A stretch of DNA of 64,000 nucleotides from an uncultured Candidatus Melainabacteria bacterium (GTDB lineage Bacteria; Cyanobacteriota; Vampirovibrionia; Gastranaerophilales; Gastranaerophilaceae), in assembly GCA_934692485.1 (NCBI GenBank), contig CAKUTX010000002.1, forward strand, positions 186,001-250,000, in the 5' to 3' direction. Shown here piece by piece: positions 43,063 to 50,708 of this stretch. Position 1 is the first letter of the stretch. Each line of letters starts with the position of its first letter. A program made the position numbers and the translations under genes. The notes beneath the pieces were generated by a model, which had not been told where the DNA came from, searched no databases, and was given only the letters and a program-made list of their open reading frames with translations.

Positions 43063-43516
43063 TTGGAGAAAGGTTTATCCCTCATTGAGGAGGAGGGAAA
43101 AATTTCTTAATGAGCATTGCGAATTTAGAAATTTGGGAGGTGGTTGTATATTTTTCTGATTATATTATAATTTTTTTATTTTTTATAAAAAATTGTTATT
43201 TTGTTTATGTCTTGTATTGAACAAGATTGTCCCACCACCCGTATCTGTAGCTCCTTCCAGTCGCACAGCTACGACCTCCTCCTAAAAGAGGTTGGAGAAA
43301 AGTTTATCCCTCATTGAGGAGGAGGGAAAAATTTCTTAATGAGCATTGCGAATTTAGAAATTTGGGAGGTGGTTGTATGTTTTTCTGATTATATTATAGT
43401 TTTTTATTTTTTATAAAAAATGTTATCTTGTTTATGTCTTATATTGAGCAGGATTGTTCCACCACCCGTATCTGTAGCTCCTTCTAGTCGCACAGCTACG
43501 ACCTCCTCCTAAAAGA
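43061..43516. repeat. Two tandem copies of a ~228-bp palindromic repeat
   Basis: Copy 1 spans 43061-43289 and copy 2 43290-43516, and a third starts at 43517 (GGTTGGA) and breaks off. Within each copy AGGAGGAGG pairs with CCTCCTCCT, GGTGGT with ACCACC, AAATTTCT with AGAAATTT, and GTAGCT with AGCTAC. The unit could therefore form a large branched hairpin around an AT-rich core. The copies differ at a handful of positions, and no coding frame persists. It may be a non-autonomous element or REP-type repeat. It accounts for most of the gene-free stretch 42979-43559. Confidence 0.8.
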
Positions 43517-43559
43517 GGTTGGAAAAATTAGCCTATTCAGAAGCAGTCCTCTTTCCAAA

Positions 43560-43727
43560 TCACAAAAATAGTACACTTTCCGTGCAAACCAAACTACTCA
43601 TTAAATTACAAATATAACGTTTCAAACGTTCTTTATCCACCAAAATTTTTAATTCAGAATTAGCTTTAAATTTGACTGCATAGGTTAAACCAACTGCTCC
43701 AAGGCCATAAATAAGAATTTTTCTCAT
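43560..43727 (-). pseudogene. panE: Truncated 2-dehydropantoate 2-reductase (panE) fragment
   Basis: The minus-strand frame from ATG 43727 reads MRKILIYGLGAVGLTYAVKF, the Rossmann G-x-G-x-x-G nucleotide-binding N-terminus of the PanE/ApbA family. After residue 38 (VDKERLKRY) the match is lost and a TGA ends it at 55 residues, where the full enzyme has about 300. The break is next to the tandem repeat, so insertion or deletion associated with the repeat probably destroyed the gene. Confidence 0.62.
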
Positions 43728-43803
43728 GTGCTTATTATACCTTAAAATAAGATTGAGAACATATTCTTTTCATGTTAATCTCATTTCCATAAAGGACAAA
43801 TAG

Positions 43804-44730
43804 ATGAAAATAAGTGGATATGGGATAAAAAACAACAACAAGAACACGCCAAGAACGAGTTTTAGACAAACAGCTTTTGAAATTCCAGCTCAACAAAAGT
43901 TTATTGATTTAATGACTTCTGATAAAAAAATGTTTAAATCTTGGCAAACTTTACACTCAGATAAGATTGAGATTTATGCCAAAGATATTGCTCTAAATTC
44001 TGTACCAACAAATGCAATAAATAACTCTTTCGGTAATGCTGATTTATTAAATCTTGTAAAATATTCAATCGAAAATTTATTACAAGCAACAGAAAACTTT
44101 ATATCCTTCAAATATAATACTCTTGAAAAAATCTATAATAATCCAACGATTATGCAGAATCGTGATACTAGAGAAACTTTTATTGGTTTGTTGGGTAAAG
44201 TTTTTGCAAATGTTAATACCGAATTTTTACCAGAGCAACAAGAAATAATGAATAAATTTCTTGATAACGAACGTCTTTATGGGTGCAAAAATTATTTTAA
44301 ATATACGAAAAATACATATAACATCAATGATATTTTTGGACGACTATTCCGTGTAAAATCAGATTATAGGGACCGCGAAAGAGCAAAACTTTCGAATGAA
44401 ATTCTTCAAAAAATATTAGATAATAAAAATTTAAACGAAAATCAAATTACAGAAATCCTAAAAATAATGTCCAGTTCAAATACAATAGATAATAAAGAAT
44501 TAAAAGTGGCTAAAATTTTGGTTGAAGAAGAATTACTACCTCCAAAAGATTTTTCTATTGAAGATAAATGGTATAAATTAAAAGATTTTTTAGCAAAACG
44601 CATGACAAAATGGGACGCAAATGAATTCATAAAAGATTTTAAAAATGATGCAAGTATTAAAAACAACAAACCATTTCAAGATATATTAAGCCTTGTTCAT
44701 ACAGAATACATTGCAGAAAGTAAATGGTAA
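43804..44730 (+). CDS. Hypothetical protein, 308 residues
   Basis: Not recognised. It is Lys/Asn-rich, alpha-helical and soluble, with an N-terminal polar segment ending TPRTSFRQTAFEIPAQQ, similar in style to the FSG-bearing N-termini. The middle contains NIENLLQ-type helices and a DYRDRERAKLSNEIL segment. There is no signal peptide. AAAGGA lies about 8 bases before the ATG. It is inside the pocket between the tRNA-linked direct repeats and may be cargo. Confidence 0.62.
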   Translation: MKISGYGIKNNNKNTPRTSFRQTAFEIPAQQKFIDLMTSDKKMFKSWQTLHSDKIEIYAKDIALNSVPTNAINNSFGNADLLNLVKYSIENLLQATENFISFKYNTLEKIYNNPTIMQNRDTRETFIGLLGKVFANVNTEFLPEQQEIMNKFLDNERLYGCKNYFKYTKNTYNINDIFGRLFRVKSDYRDRERAKLSNEILQKILDNKNLNENQITEILKIMSSSNTIDNKELKVAKILVEEELLPPKDFSIEDKWYKLKDFLAKRMTKWDANEFIKDFKNDASIKNNKPFQDILSLVHTEYIAESKW

Positions 44731-45055
44731 AGTGATACAATAATGTAAAGTAACACATGGTTTGATTATTTGTAACAGGTAGATTGAGTATTTTCGGCAA
44801 GATTATAACAAAAATATTATTTAAAAATATTAATTATCTCCGATATATGTCTGTTTGTTCAACCGCTTAAACGACTGGAAGTGGCTTGTGTGTTTAACCA
44901 TAGACCTATTACCCCTCTTGCAGCCCTTCTGATGCTGAATAGCACGCTAGCATGAAAAACTTGTCTTAACATTTCTCAACAAGGCAGGCAATTTTTCATA
45001 AGAAAATGACTTTATATATACGTATGGGAAATTAAGTCTAGTTAGGAGAAATGTC
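44731..45055 (+). other. 325-base spacer with a GC-richer leader-like segment
   Basis: No gene seen. Bases 44855-44995 are richer in G+C than the flanks and can pair locally (ATGCT/AGCAT near 44932-44953, CTTG/CAAG near 44970-44992). They end 60 bases before the start at 45056, so this may be a structured leader for that gene. No known RNA class is recognised. Confidence 0.3.
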
Positions 45056-45397
45056 ATGTCTTATAAAACAGCTTTCATTAAGTCTTGCAATGAACTTGTT
45101 TCAAGTTTTAAACCTCAACAATTATGTGAGAACATTAGTTTATTATTTAGAAGTAAACCTGCTGATACATTAACATTACGCCCTAAATTCTTACGAAATG
45201 GTAATAGTTTAAAAGAAGCATTAAATCCAATGGTACAAGCTAAAACAAACAGTTTACCAACTAAAACGTTGGAAAGTCCACCTTCATCGTCAATTCTAGG
45301 ACAACTGCATAGAGATAACGGTAGACCTACAATTGTTAGGGCAAATCCACCTAAATCACCGATACCAAAGTTTTCATACTATAATAATCCATTATAG
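45056..45397 (+). CDS. Hypothetical protein, 113 residues
   Basis: Not recognised. AGGAG lies 7 bases before the ATG. The N-terminal 35 residues may be helical (YKTAFIKSCNELVSSFK). The rest is proline-, serine- and asparagine-rich and probably unstructured (TLESPPSSSILGQL, ANPPKSPIPKFSYY). There is no signal peptide. It could be a short effector-like or interaction protein of the accessory pocket. Confidence 0.55.
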   Translation: MSYKTAFIKSCNELVSSFKPQQLCENISLLFRSKPADTLTLRPKFLRNGNSLKEALNPMVQAKTNSLPTKTLESPPSSSILGQLHRDNGRPTIVRANPPKSPIPKFSYYNNPL

Positions 45398-45477
45398 ATA
45401 AATTGTTTTGTTTAATCTAGTAAGAAAGTTATACAAATTACCTACAGAACAGCCGTATTGATTTGCAATAATTGTTT

Positions 45478-45640
45478 TCAGCACATCACAATTTTTTGTT
45501 GAAGTTCTGGTTCTAAACTAGAAAACAAGATTTCATAAGAAGTTCCACCGTTGATTTTAATTTTACGTGAAAATAATCATTCTAACCGTTCAACCTAAAA
45601 ATGTTTAATTTGACCGTTTTGGTGTACGGATAGATTGATT
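45478..45640 (-). pseudogene. Degenerate coding remnant
   Basis: The minus strand carries protein-like sequence in a frame broken by stops: FSRKIKINGGTSYEILF then SSLEPELQQKIV ending at TGA 45478-45480, with a continuation in another frame (TIIANQYGCSVGNLYNFL) down to about 45420. The gene of origin is not recognised. The remainder of the 45398-45767 stretch shows no gene apart from short repeats. Confidence 0.3.
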
Positions 45641-45767
45641 ATTTCCTACCTCTCAAATGCCGATATATTGCTAACTTTCCCAAATAGTACTTCTATCCGT
45701 TCAAACCAAACTGGTCGTTAAAATACACACAGACAAAGCTTCGCTTTGTGGTTCTCGTCCGTCCTAA

Positions 45768-45808
45768 ATAAAAAGAACTCCTTTCGGAGTTCTCTATATG
45801 CCGAAGGC
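45768..45808 (-). terminator. Terminator attached to a second tRNA-Leu 3'-end remnant
   Basis: AGAACTCC (45774-45781) and GGAGTTCT (45786-45793) form a stem followed, on the minus strand, by a T-rich tract. Directly before it on that strand is GGCCTTCGGCATATA (45808-45794), identical to the 3' end of the nearby tRNA-Leu. The next 100 bases hold further perfect hairpins (GAACTGAC-TAAAT-GTCAGTTC, GAATGC-GTAA-GCATTC) but no tRNA body. Probably a relic of a duplicated tRNA end. Confidence 0.55.
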
Positions 45809-45920
45809 CACTCTGCCGAAACGGAACTGACTAAATGTCAGTTCTGTTGAGAGGTAAGAACCGAGCGAATGCGTAAGCATTCATGCCGGAAGAGTCTTCG
45901 TGGGGTAGAAAAATTACACA

Positions 45921-45961
45921 ATAAAAAAGACCTCTAAAAGGTCTTTTTTATATGCCGAAGG
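45921..45961. repeat. 41-bp direct repeat, tRNA-proximal copy
   Basis: Identical to 43022-43062. This copy is joined to the intact tRNA-Leu gene and includes its terminator hairpin. The two copies are 2899 bases apart and enclose the accessory pocket. Confidence 0.65.
45923..45949 (-). terminator. Terminator of tRNA-Leu
   Basis: AAAAAAGACCT-CTAAA-AGGTCTTTTTT starts 4 bases after the tRNA 3' end on the minus strand and ends in six T. Confidence 0.88.
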
Positions 45962-46036
45962 CCGGACTCGAACCGGCACGTGGTTGCCCACACAAGATTT
46001 TGAGTCTAGCACGTCTACCAATTTCATCACTTCGGC
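45953..46036 (-). tRNA. tRNA-Leu (anticodon CAA)
   Basis: The minus strand gives a complete 84-base class II tRNA. Acceptor stem GCCGAAG/CTTCGGC with discriminator A, anticodon loop CTCAAAA with anticodon CAA (reads UUG), a long variable arm (GTGGGCAACCAC) typical of Leu, and T-arm GCCGGTTCGAGTCCGGC. CCA is not encoded. It is followed by an intrinsic terminator and preceded by a promoter. Its 3' end is repeated at 43054-43062 and 45794-45808. Confidence 0.96.
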
Positions 46037-46059
46037 TTGTATTAAATTGTCATACATAT

Positions 46060-46087
46060 ATAATACCAAAAACATTTTAAATTTCAA
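46060..46087 (-). promoter_or_regulatory. Promoter of tRNA-Leu
   Basis: On the minus strand TTGAAA (46087-46082), 16 bases, TATTAT (46065-46060), 24 bases before the mature tRNA 5' end. Confidence 0.6.
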
Positions 46088-46189
46088 ATAAAATTTTAAA
46101 TTTTTTTTTAATTATTCCTTTTTTGCCCGAAATGGTCGATTAAATCCAGCTTTTAGATTTTTATAATATTTCAAGAATGAGGATTTAAT

Positions 46190-46972
46190 ATGAGAAAAAC
46201 TTTAATTTTATTTTTATTTCTGATTATTTGTATTCCAAAGTCATGCTCTGCTGTTATGGAAGGTGGGGTTAGCAAAGTAGGTGCAGGAAATTCAAGCAGA
46301 ATTGTTGACAGCGCTACAAATCTTCCAGTTGCAGGGGCAAAAGTTAAGTTGCCAAAATTTGATTATATTACTGTGACGGATGATTTAGGCGCCTTTAAAC
46401 TAAACGCAGATATAAAAGCTCCTACAATTATGTCTGTAGAAAAAGAAGGTTATAGGCCGTTTTCTTTGACGGTTAATCAGAAAATAGCCTCAAAGCCTAT
46501 AATTGTAGGCATAGAAAAAAGTAATGCGAAAGATGTTGTTATTTCTTCTGAGATGTTTCATTTAGGTGATGATAAGTTTTCTACTAATTCCGCTAATTCA
46601 AACGAGTTTAAGGGAAAATCAATAGGCCCGTTTTTTACAAAGACTTTTATGATTGGGGCAGCAGCTTTAACCCAAAACAATTATCTTGTAATTGGCTCAA
46701 TTATTGGGATAGATACTATTCTTGCAAGAGCTCTAAGGCATGGTGAAGTTCCTCGAGCTTTTTCAAGTCCTCCAGAAATCTTTTTTAATGGTGCAAAAAT
46801 AGCAGAAATACAATTGAATGGTGATGGACAAAGAATTAAAATTCCGAATAATCTCTTGCGTCCTGGCAAAATGAATGAAGTTACAATTCATACTGGTAGA
46901 AATCTTAAACAAACAGCATATATTGATTATGACGATATTGAGTTTATGAACCTATCTATACAGTCTGACTAA
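46190..46972 (+). CDS. Secreted protein with carboxypeptidase-regulatory-like domain
   Basis: This 260-residue protein has a signal peptide (RKTLILFLFLIICIPKSCSA). An Ig-like carboxypeptidase-regulatory domain lies at about 38-108 (IVDSATNLPVAGAKVKLPKF, TDDLGAFKLNADIK, VEKEGYRPFSLTVN). The C-terminal part has a hydrophobic TKTFMIGAAALTQNNYLVIG stretch and a beta-rich end with RIKIPNNLLRPGKMNEVTIH. It is probably an envelope or surface adhesion/scaffold protein. A TATAAT lies about 25 bases upstream. Confidence 0.75.
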   Translation: MRKTLILFLFLIICIPKSCSAVMEGGVSKVGAGNSSRIVDSATNLPVAGAKVKLPKFDYITVTDDLGAFKLNADIKAPTIMSVEKEGYRPFSLTVNQKIASKPIIVGIEKSNAKDVVISSEMFHLGDDKFSTNSANSNEFKGKSIGPFFTKTFMIGAAALTQNNYLVIGSIIGIDTILARALRHGEVPRAFSSPPEIFFNGAKIAEIQLNGDGQRIKIPNNLLRPGKMNEVTIHTGRNLKQTAYIDYDDIEFMNLSIQSD

Positions 46973-46997
46973 TCTCATATAATTTTTCAAACAAAAA

Positions 46998-47022
46998 ACG
47001 ACCTTTGGGTAAAAGTCGTGTT
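46998..47022 (+). terminator. Possible weak terminator after 46190-46972
   Basis: ACGAC-C-TTT-GGGT-AAA-A-GTCGT stem (46998-47019) with one internal mismatch, followed by GTTTAATT. The T-tract is poor. Confidence 0.4.
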
Positions 47023-47055
47023 TAATTAAGGAAACAAAATATATAAATTTTTAAT

Positions 47056-47157
47056 AATTAATCAATGTTTGATTTAGTGAGCGGCACGCTCCTACGAAGT
47101 CTTTTGTTTTGAAAGTCCGACCAATGTCTGATTGGTGGGTGGAGCGGCACGCTCCTA
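47056..47157 (-). repeat. Two hairpin units sharing GAGCGGCACGCTCCTA
   Basis: The 16-base sequence occurs at 47079-47094 and 47142-47157 and is itself a hairpin (GGAGCG-GCA-CGCTCC). On the minus strand each copy is followed by a second stem: ACCAAT-CAGAC-ATTGGT in one, AATCA-AACAT-TGATT in the other. The first unit begins at the stop codon of the gene at 47155. It looks like a small REP-type repeat that may also act as a terminator or mRNA 3'-end stabiliser. Confidence 0.6.
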
Positions 47158-48351
47158 GCCGAATGTCTTGAATGTAGATTCAGTGTTCTTTTCGATAACT
47201 TTTTGAACTGCATCCATTTCGGTTTGAATTGCTTTTTGTTCAGTATCAAGTTGTTTCAAACGCAATTCTAAGTTTTTGTCTTCAGATTGAATAATTTCAA
47301 TCTTAGCATTAATATTTTGGATAGATTGATCATATTCATATTTGTCATATTCGTATTGGTTCATAGCATCATCGTATTTTGCTTGGTCAGTAACAGTGTT
47401 TGTAGTTACTGCATAAGTTACTTCATCAGGTTTGTCAGGGTTAAGAGTAACGTTTATTATACGACCTGTAGAATCTTGTTCTAGTCTAGCTGTAACTCCT
47501 TTAATTTCGTCAGTTTCTTTTGCAGAACCAACAGTGTAAGTTTTTATTGCGCTTTGAGAAGAACCTGTGTCTGAATATTTTGTAGTATCAGCTTCTAATA
47601 CATCTTTGTTAACGAAATATGGGGACCAAGTTCCTGTTGAAGTGTTTTGAACGTAGCGAACCATCCAGTTTGTATTTGTTTTTCCATATTTATTGTTTAG
47701 TTGTTCAATGTATTTGGCTTCTTCTTCAACCAAACTGTTAATTTGGTCAATAGATAATGTTTTTAAATATTCGTCATTACCAATATATGAATTTTTAGTA
47801 ACACTTTTTTCATCTTTTGGTGTATAAATAACTTTGTTGCCTTTTTCATCTAATGTGTAATATTGCTTTTTGTCAGCATCATAACTTGCAACAACAGTAG
47901 CATCTTTTCCTTCATCATTTGTATAAGTTACATTGTATTTGAAAGCATCATCACTGATTTGAGTTAAAGGTCTTAATTCTTTTGCGCCGACGTAATATGT
48001 GTAATTGCCTTCTTCTCCAGATCTAGTGTAAATAGTAGAAGCTGTGGATATAACTGAAAAATCGTTTGTCCAAGTAGAAGTGTAGCTGATTAAATAAGTT
48101 CCGTCTTTTTGAGCAATCATTGATGAAATTGAGTTGCTAAGAGCGCCATCAGTGAAAGTATAAGTTGTTTTTGTATAATCTGCAACAGAAGGAGGAACAG
48201 GAACAGTCATGCCAAGCAATTGGTTGTAATAATTGGCAGATTGGTTAGACAACGTTGTTCTTTGTTGGTTAATCTGTTGTCCTTCGTATTCGGTATTTGT
48301 TTTTCTTGCAGTAAGACCTAAAAATCTTGCTTGCGAAGCTGCCATACCCAT
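47155..48351 (-). CDS. Hypothetical protein with conserved MGMAASQARFLGLTAR start
   Basis: This 398-residue protein of unknown function starts MGMAASQARFLGLTARKTN, followed by a helical EYEGQQINQQRTTLSNQSA. I recall similar N-termini in many proteins of gut Melainabacteria. The middle is beta-rich, Thr/Tyr/Asp-rich and repetitive in tone. The C-terminus (about 330-398) is a coiled coil (NAKIEIIQSEDKNLELRLKQ) ending NTESTFKTFG. The layout (helical ends, beta-rich centre) is like flagellar or hook-type or type III translocator proteins, but no motif proves it. AAAGGA is upstream. The stop is inside a hairpin repeat. Confidence 0.72.
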   Translation of the reverse strand: MGMAASQARFLGLTARKTNTEYEGQQINQQRTTLSNQSANYYNQLLGMTVPVPPSVADYTKTTYTFTDGALSNSISSMIAQKDGTYLISYTSTWTNDFSVISTASTIYTRSGEEGNYTYYVGAKELRPLTQISDDAFKYNVTYTNDEGKDATVVASYDADKKQYYTLDEKGNKVIYTPKDEKSVTKNSYIGNDEYLKTLSIDQINSLVEEEAKYIEQLNNKYGKTNTNWMVRYVQNTSTGTWSPYFVNKDVLEADTTKYSDTGSSQSAIKTYTVGSAKETDEIKGVTARLEQDSTGRIINVTLNPDKPDEVTYAVTTNTVTDQAKYDDAMNQYEYDKYEYDQSIQNINAKIEIIQSEDKNLELRLKQLDTEQKAIQTEMDAVQKVIEKNTESTFKTFG

Positions 48352-48434
48352 GACGTTTTTCCTTTCTCATTGTTTCCTTATGTCATGCATGTCGGCAATA
48401 CGTAAGGAAATCTTTAATTATTATAGCAAAAAAC

Positions 48435-48450
48435 TTAACAATTTGTTACA
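48435..48450 (-). promoter_or_regulatory. HLR1-like direct repeat before the MGMAASQ-protein gene
   Basis: TTAACA (48435-48440) and GTTACA (48445-48450) have a 10-base period. It overlaps the -35 region of a TATAAT (minus strand, near 48420-48425), and the gene starts at 48351. Confidence 0.38.
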
Positions 48451-48515
48451 AAAATCATCCAAATAATGTATAAAAAAGACTGAAAATCATCTGTATGACG
48501 TGTATAGGTTTCGAT

Positions 48516-49754
48516 TTAGTTCAAAATATTTTTTAATCTATTAATAACAATTTCTAAAGCGCCTTGTTGAGAATTGAATATATTTTTGCAATCTTCACAT
48601 GCTTGTGTGTAAAATTCTTTATCGGAAAGCAATTTTTCCATATATTTTGTCAATTCTTTAGGTGTTTTGACTATTTTGCCAGCTTTAGTTTTTGATAAAA
48701 TCCAATAAATATCTCTGAAGTTGTGAATAGATGGTCCAGTGATAGCTGGTTTGTTGTAAACAATTGCTTCTAGCGGATTATGGCCGCCTGTTTTATTAAA
48801 ACTTCCGCCGATAAATGCAAAGTTGCAAATTTGATACATTTTGCTTAATTCTCCCATGGTATCGAGAATAATAATGTCATTATCTTGAAATGTTGCGTTT
48901 TGGGAACGTTGTCCATATTTTAAATTTGTTTTTTCAACCAAATTTTTTACTTCGCTTAATCTTGTCAAGTGTCTTGGAGCAAGTAAAAGCTTAATATCAG
49001 AAAATTTGCTTTTCAGGTTTGCGAAAGAATTCAAAACGATTTCATCTTCGCCTTTGTGTGTGCTTCCAGCAATAATAATTCTGCTATTTCCTTTGCCTAT
49101 TTCTATATCAGAGTCAACTCTTTTTACGTCAAATTTAAGGTTTTTCATAACCTTTGTTTTTTCTTTAGGAGCCCCGATTTGGATAAATTTATTGCAATCA
49201 TCTTCGCTTTGAGTAAGGATTTCTGTATAATTTTTGAATAATTCTTTAAAAAATCCTTTCAAAAATTTATATGACTTGAAAGTTGAGTCAGAAATTCTTC
49301 CGTTAATGACAAAAAGAGGAATATTCCTTTTGTGGCAATAAGCGGCAAATGTTGGCCATAACTCTGTTTCTGCTATGAGAACAACACTAGGATTAATTTT
49401 ATCAAGAAAATTATTTACGCAAAAAGTAATATCAAATGGGAAATATGTAATAAAATCAGCAACATTTTCATATTTTTTGTGAGCAATTTCCTGACCCGTT
49501 TTTGTGCCTGTTGTTACAATAATTTTATAGTCCGGGAAAGTTTCTTTTGTCTTTTTTATAAGATTTTCAAGAGCGATAACTTCTCCTACAGACACTCCGT
49601 GGTACATAATAACTTTGTCGCCAAGATTAGGCGCTTGAAAATCTCCGAATTTTTCTTTCCATCCGAACAATTTTCCTTTACTTGCTCTGACAACTGCATA
49701 CACGGGCAACGAAATTAAAAATAATATTGTTGATAAAATTCTATATATAAGCAT
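48516..49754 (-). CDS. waaA: 3-deoxy-D-manno-octulosonic-acid transferase
   Basis: This 412-residue GT30 enzyme (WaaA/KdtA) adds Kdo to lipid IVA. A membrane anchor is at the N-terminus (RILSTILFLISLPVYAVV). The family blocks are YHGVSVGEVIALENLI, IVTTGTKTGQEIA, YFPFDITFCVNNFL, LIAETELWPTFAAYC, NGRISDSTFKSYKFL, IIAGSTHKGEDEI and FIGGSFNKTGGHNPLEAI. With lpxI and lpxB it indicates Kdo-lipid A. It is alone on its strand, followed upstream by surE with a gap of 69 bases. Confidence 0.96.
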   Translation of the reverse strand: MLIYRILSTILFLISLPVYAVVRASKGKLFGWKEKFGDFQAPNLGDKVIMYHGVSVGEVIALENLIKKTKETFPDYKIIVTTGTKTGQEIAHKKYENVADFITYFPFDITFCVNNFLDKINPSVVLIAETELWPTFAAYCHKRNIPLFVINGRISDSTFKSYKFLKGFFKELFKNYTEILTQSEDDCNKFIQIGAPKEKTKVMKNLKFDVKRVDSDIEIGKGNSRIIIAGSTHKGEDEIVLNSFANLKSKFSDIKLLLAPRHLTRLSEVKNLVEKTNLKYGQRSQNATFQDNDIIILDTMGELSKMYQICNFAFIGGSFNKTGGHNPLEAIVYNKPAITGPSIHNFRDIYWILSKTKAGKIVKTPKELTKYMEKLLSDKEFYTQACEDCKNIFNSQQGALEIVINRLKNILN

Positions 49755-49823
49755 GGCTAAATTATAGCATAAAAGTATTGATTAAACTTTAATTGTGGTC
49801 TATTCCTAATTTGTGAAAATTAT

Positions 49824-50618
49824 TTAGGCAAACCAGTTGCAAGCATCACCTTTGCATAAAATATTTTCTAAGTTTGAGATAACACTTTCTTTAGTCATTT
49901 CGTATGTTACAGGTGTAATTGATATTTTATTGTTTTTTATTGCTGCAATATCAGTATTAGAATCTACTGGTTCGTCAATAAGTTCTCCAGCCATCCAGTA
50001 ATAAACTTTTCCTCTCGGGTCAATTCTTTTTTCGTAATTGTCGGTGAACATTCTTCTTCCGAGTTCTGTAATTGCTACTCCTGCAATGTCATCGCCTTCT
50101 AAAGCAGGAATATTAACATTTAATATGCTTTTCTTTGGAAACGTAAATTCTTTTAGTTTTGGTAACAACAATTTTGCAAATTTTGCTGCGTAATTAAAAT
50201 TCTCATATTCATATCTCATTGAAGCGAGAGAAATTGCAATACTCGGAACACCTAGCATCGCTCCTTCCATTGCGCAACTGACGGTTCCCGAGTACAAAAT
50301 ATCAGCCCCCAAATTTGGTCCGTGGTTAATCCCTGAAATAACGACGTCAGGTTGCTCATTTGGCGATAAGATTGCGTTAATTCCTATTTTTACACAATCT
50401 CCTGGAGTGCCTGTCGTAACCCAAGCCCTTTTTACTCCATGATATGCTTCTACTTCTTCGACTCTTAGCGGAGTGTGTAATGTTAATGAATGACCTGCGG
50501 CACTTCTTTCTCTGTCAGGAGCTATTACATATACTTCGTGTTCTTCTGCAAGAGCCTCTGCTAAACTTCTTATGCCGTTAGCTGCTATCCCATCGTCATT
50601 TGATACCAATATCTTCAT
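49824..50618 (-). CDS. surE: 5'/3'-nucleotidase SurE
   Basis: This 264-residue SurE survival phosphatase hydrolyses nucleoside 5'/3'-monophosphates. The acidic metal site is at ILVSNDDGIAANGIRSLA (D8, D9). VIAPDRERSAAGHSLTLHTP, GTPGDCVKIGINAIL and VISGINHGPNLGADILYSGT are diagnostic. AAGGAG precedes the ATG. waaA lies 69 bases downstream, so the two may be cotranscribed. Confidence 0.96.
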   Translation of the reverse strand: MKILVSNDDGIAANGIRSLAEALAEEHEVYVIAPDRERSAAGHSLTLHTPLRVEEVEAYHGVKRAWVTTGTPGDCVKIGINAILSPNEQPDVVISGINHGPNLGADILYSGTVSCAMEGAMLGVPSIAISLASMRYEYENFNYAAKFAKLLLPKLKEFTFPKKSILNVNIPALEGDDIAGVAITELGRRMFTDNYEKRIDPRGKVYYWMAGELIDEPVDSNTDIAAIKNNKISITPVTYEMTKESVISNLENILCKGDACNWFA

Positions 50619-50675
50619 TAAAATCTCCTTAAAATAGTCTTATATAAATATATTACTTTAAAAAATAATAAACGC

Positions 50676-50708
50676 AAAAAAAACGCCATTTCTTTTGGAA
50701 ATGACGTT
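50676..50708 (-). terminator. Terminator of the 46-residue gene transcript
   Basis: AACG-c-CATTTC (50682-50692) pairs with GAAATG-a-CGTT (50698-50708) with one mismatch, followed on the minus strand by eight T. It lies upstream of surE and ends a transcript coming from 50971-51111. Confidence 0.72.

Noticed and set aside
43061..43516. CRISPR array
   Set aside because: Only two long tandem units with no short repeat/unique spacer alternation.
45796..45953. Second complete tRNA gene beside tRNA-Leu
   Set aside because: Only the last 10-15 bases match a tRNA end; no acceptor 5' strand, D-arm or anticodon arm is present.
47058..47249. 63-codon minus-strand frame over the hairpin repeats
   Set aside because: It is made of the repeated hairpin word and overlaps the end of a larger gene; no start signal.
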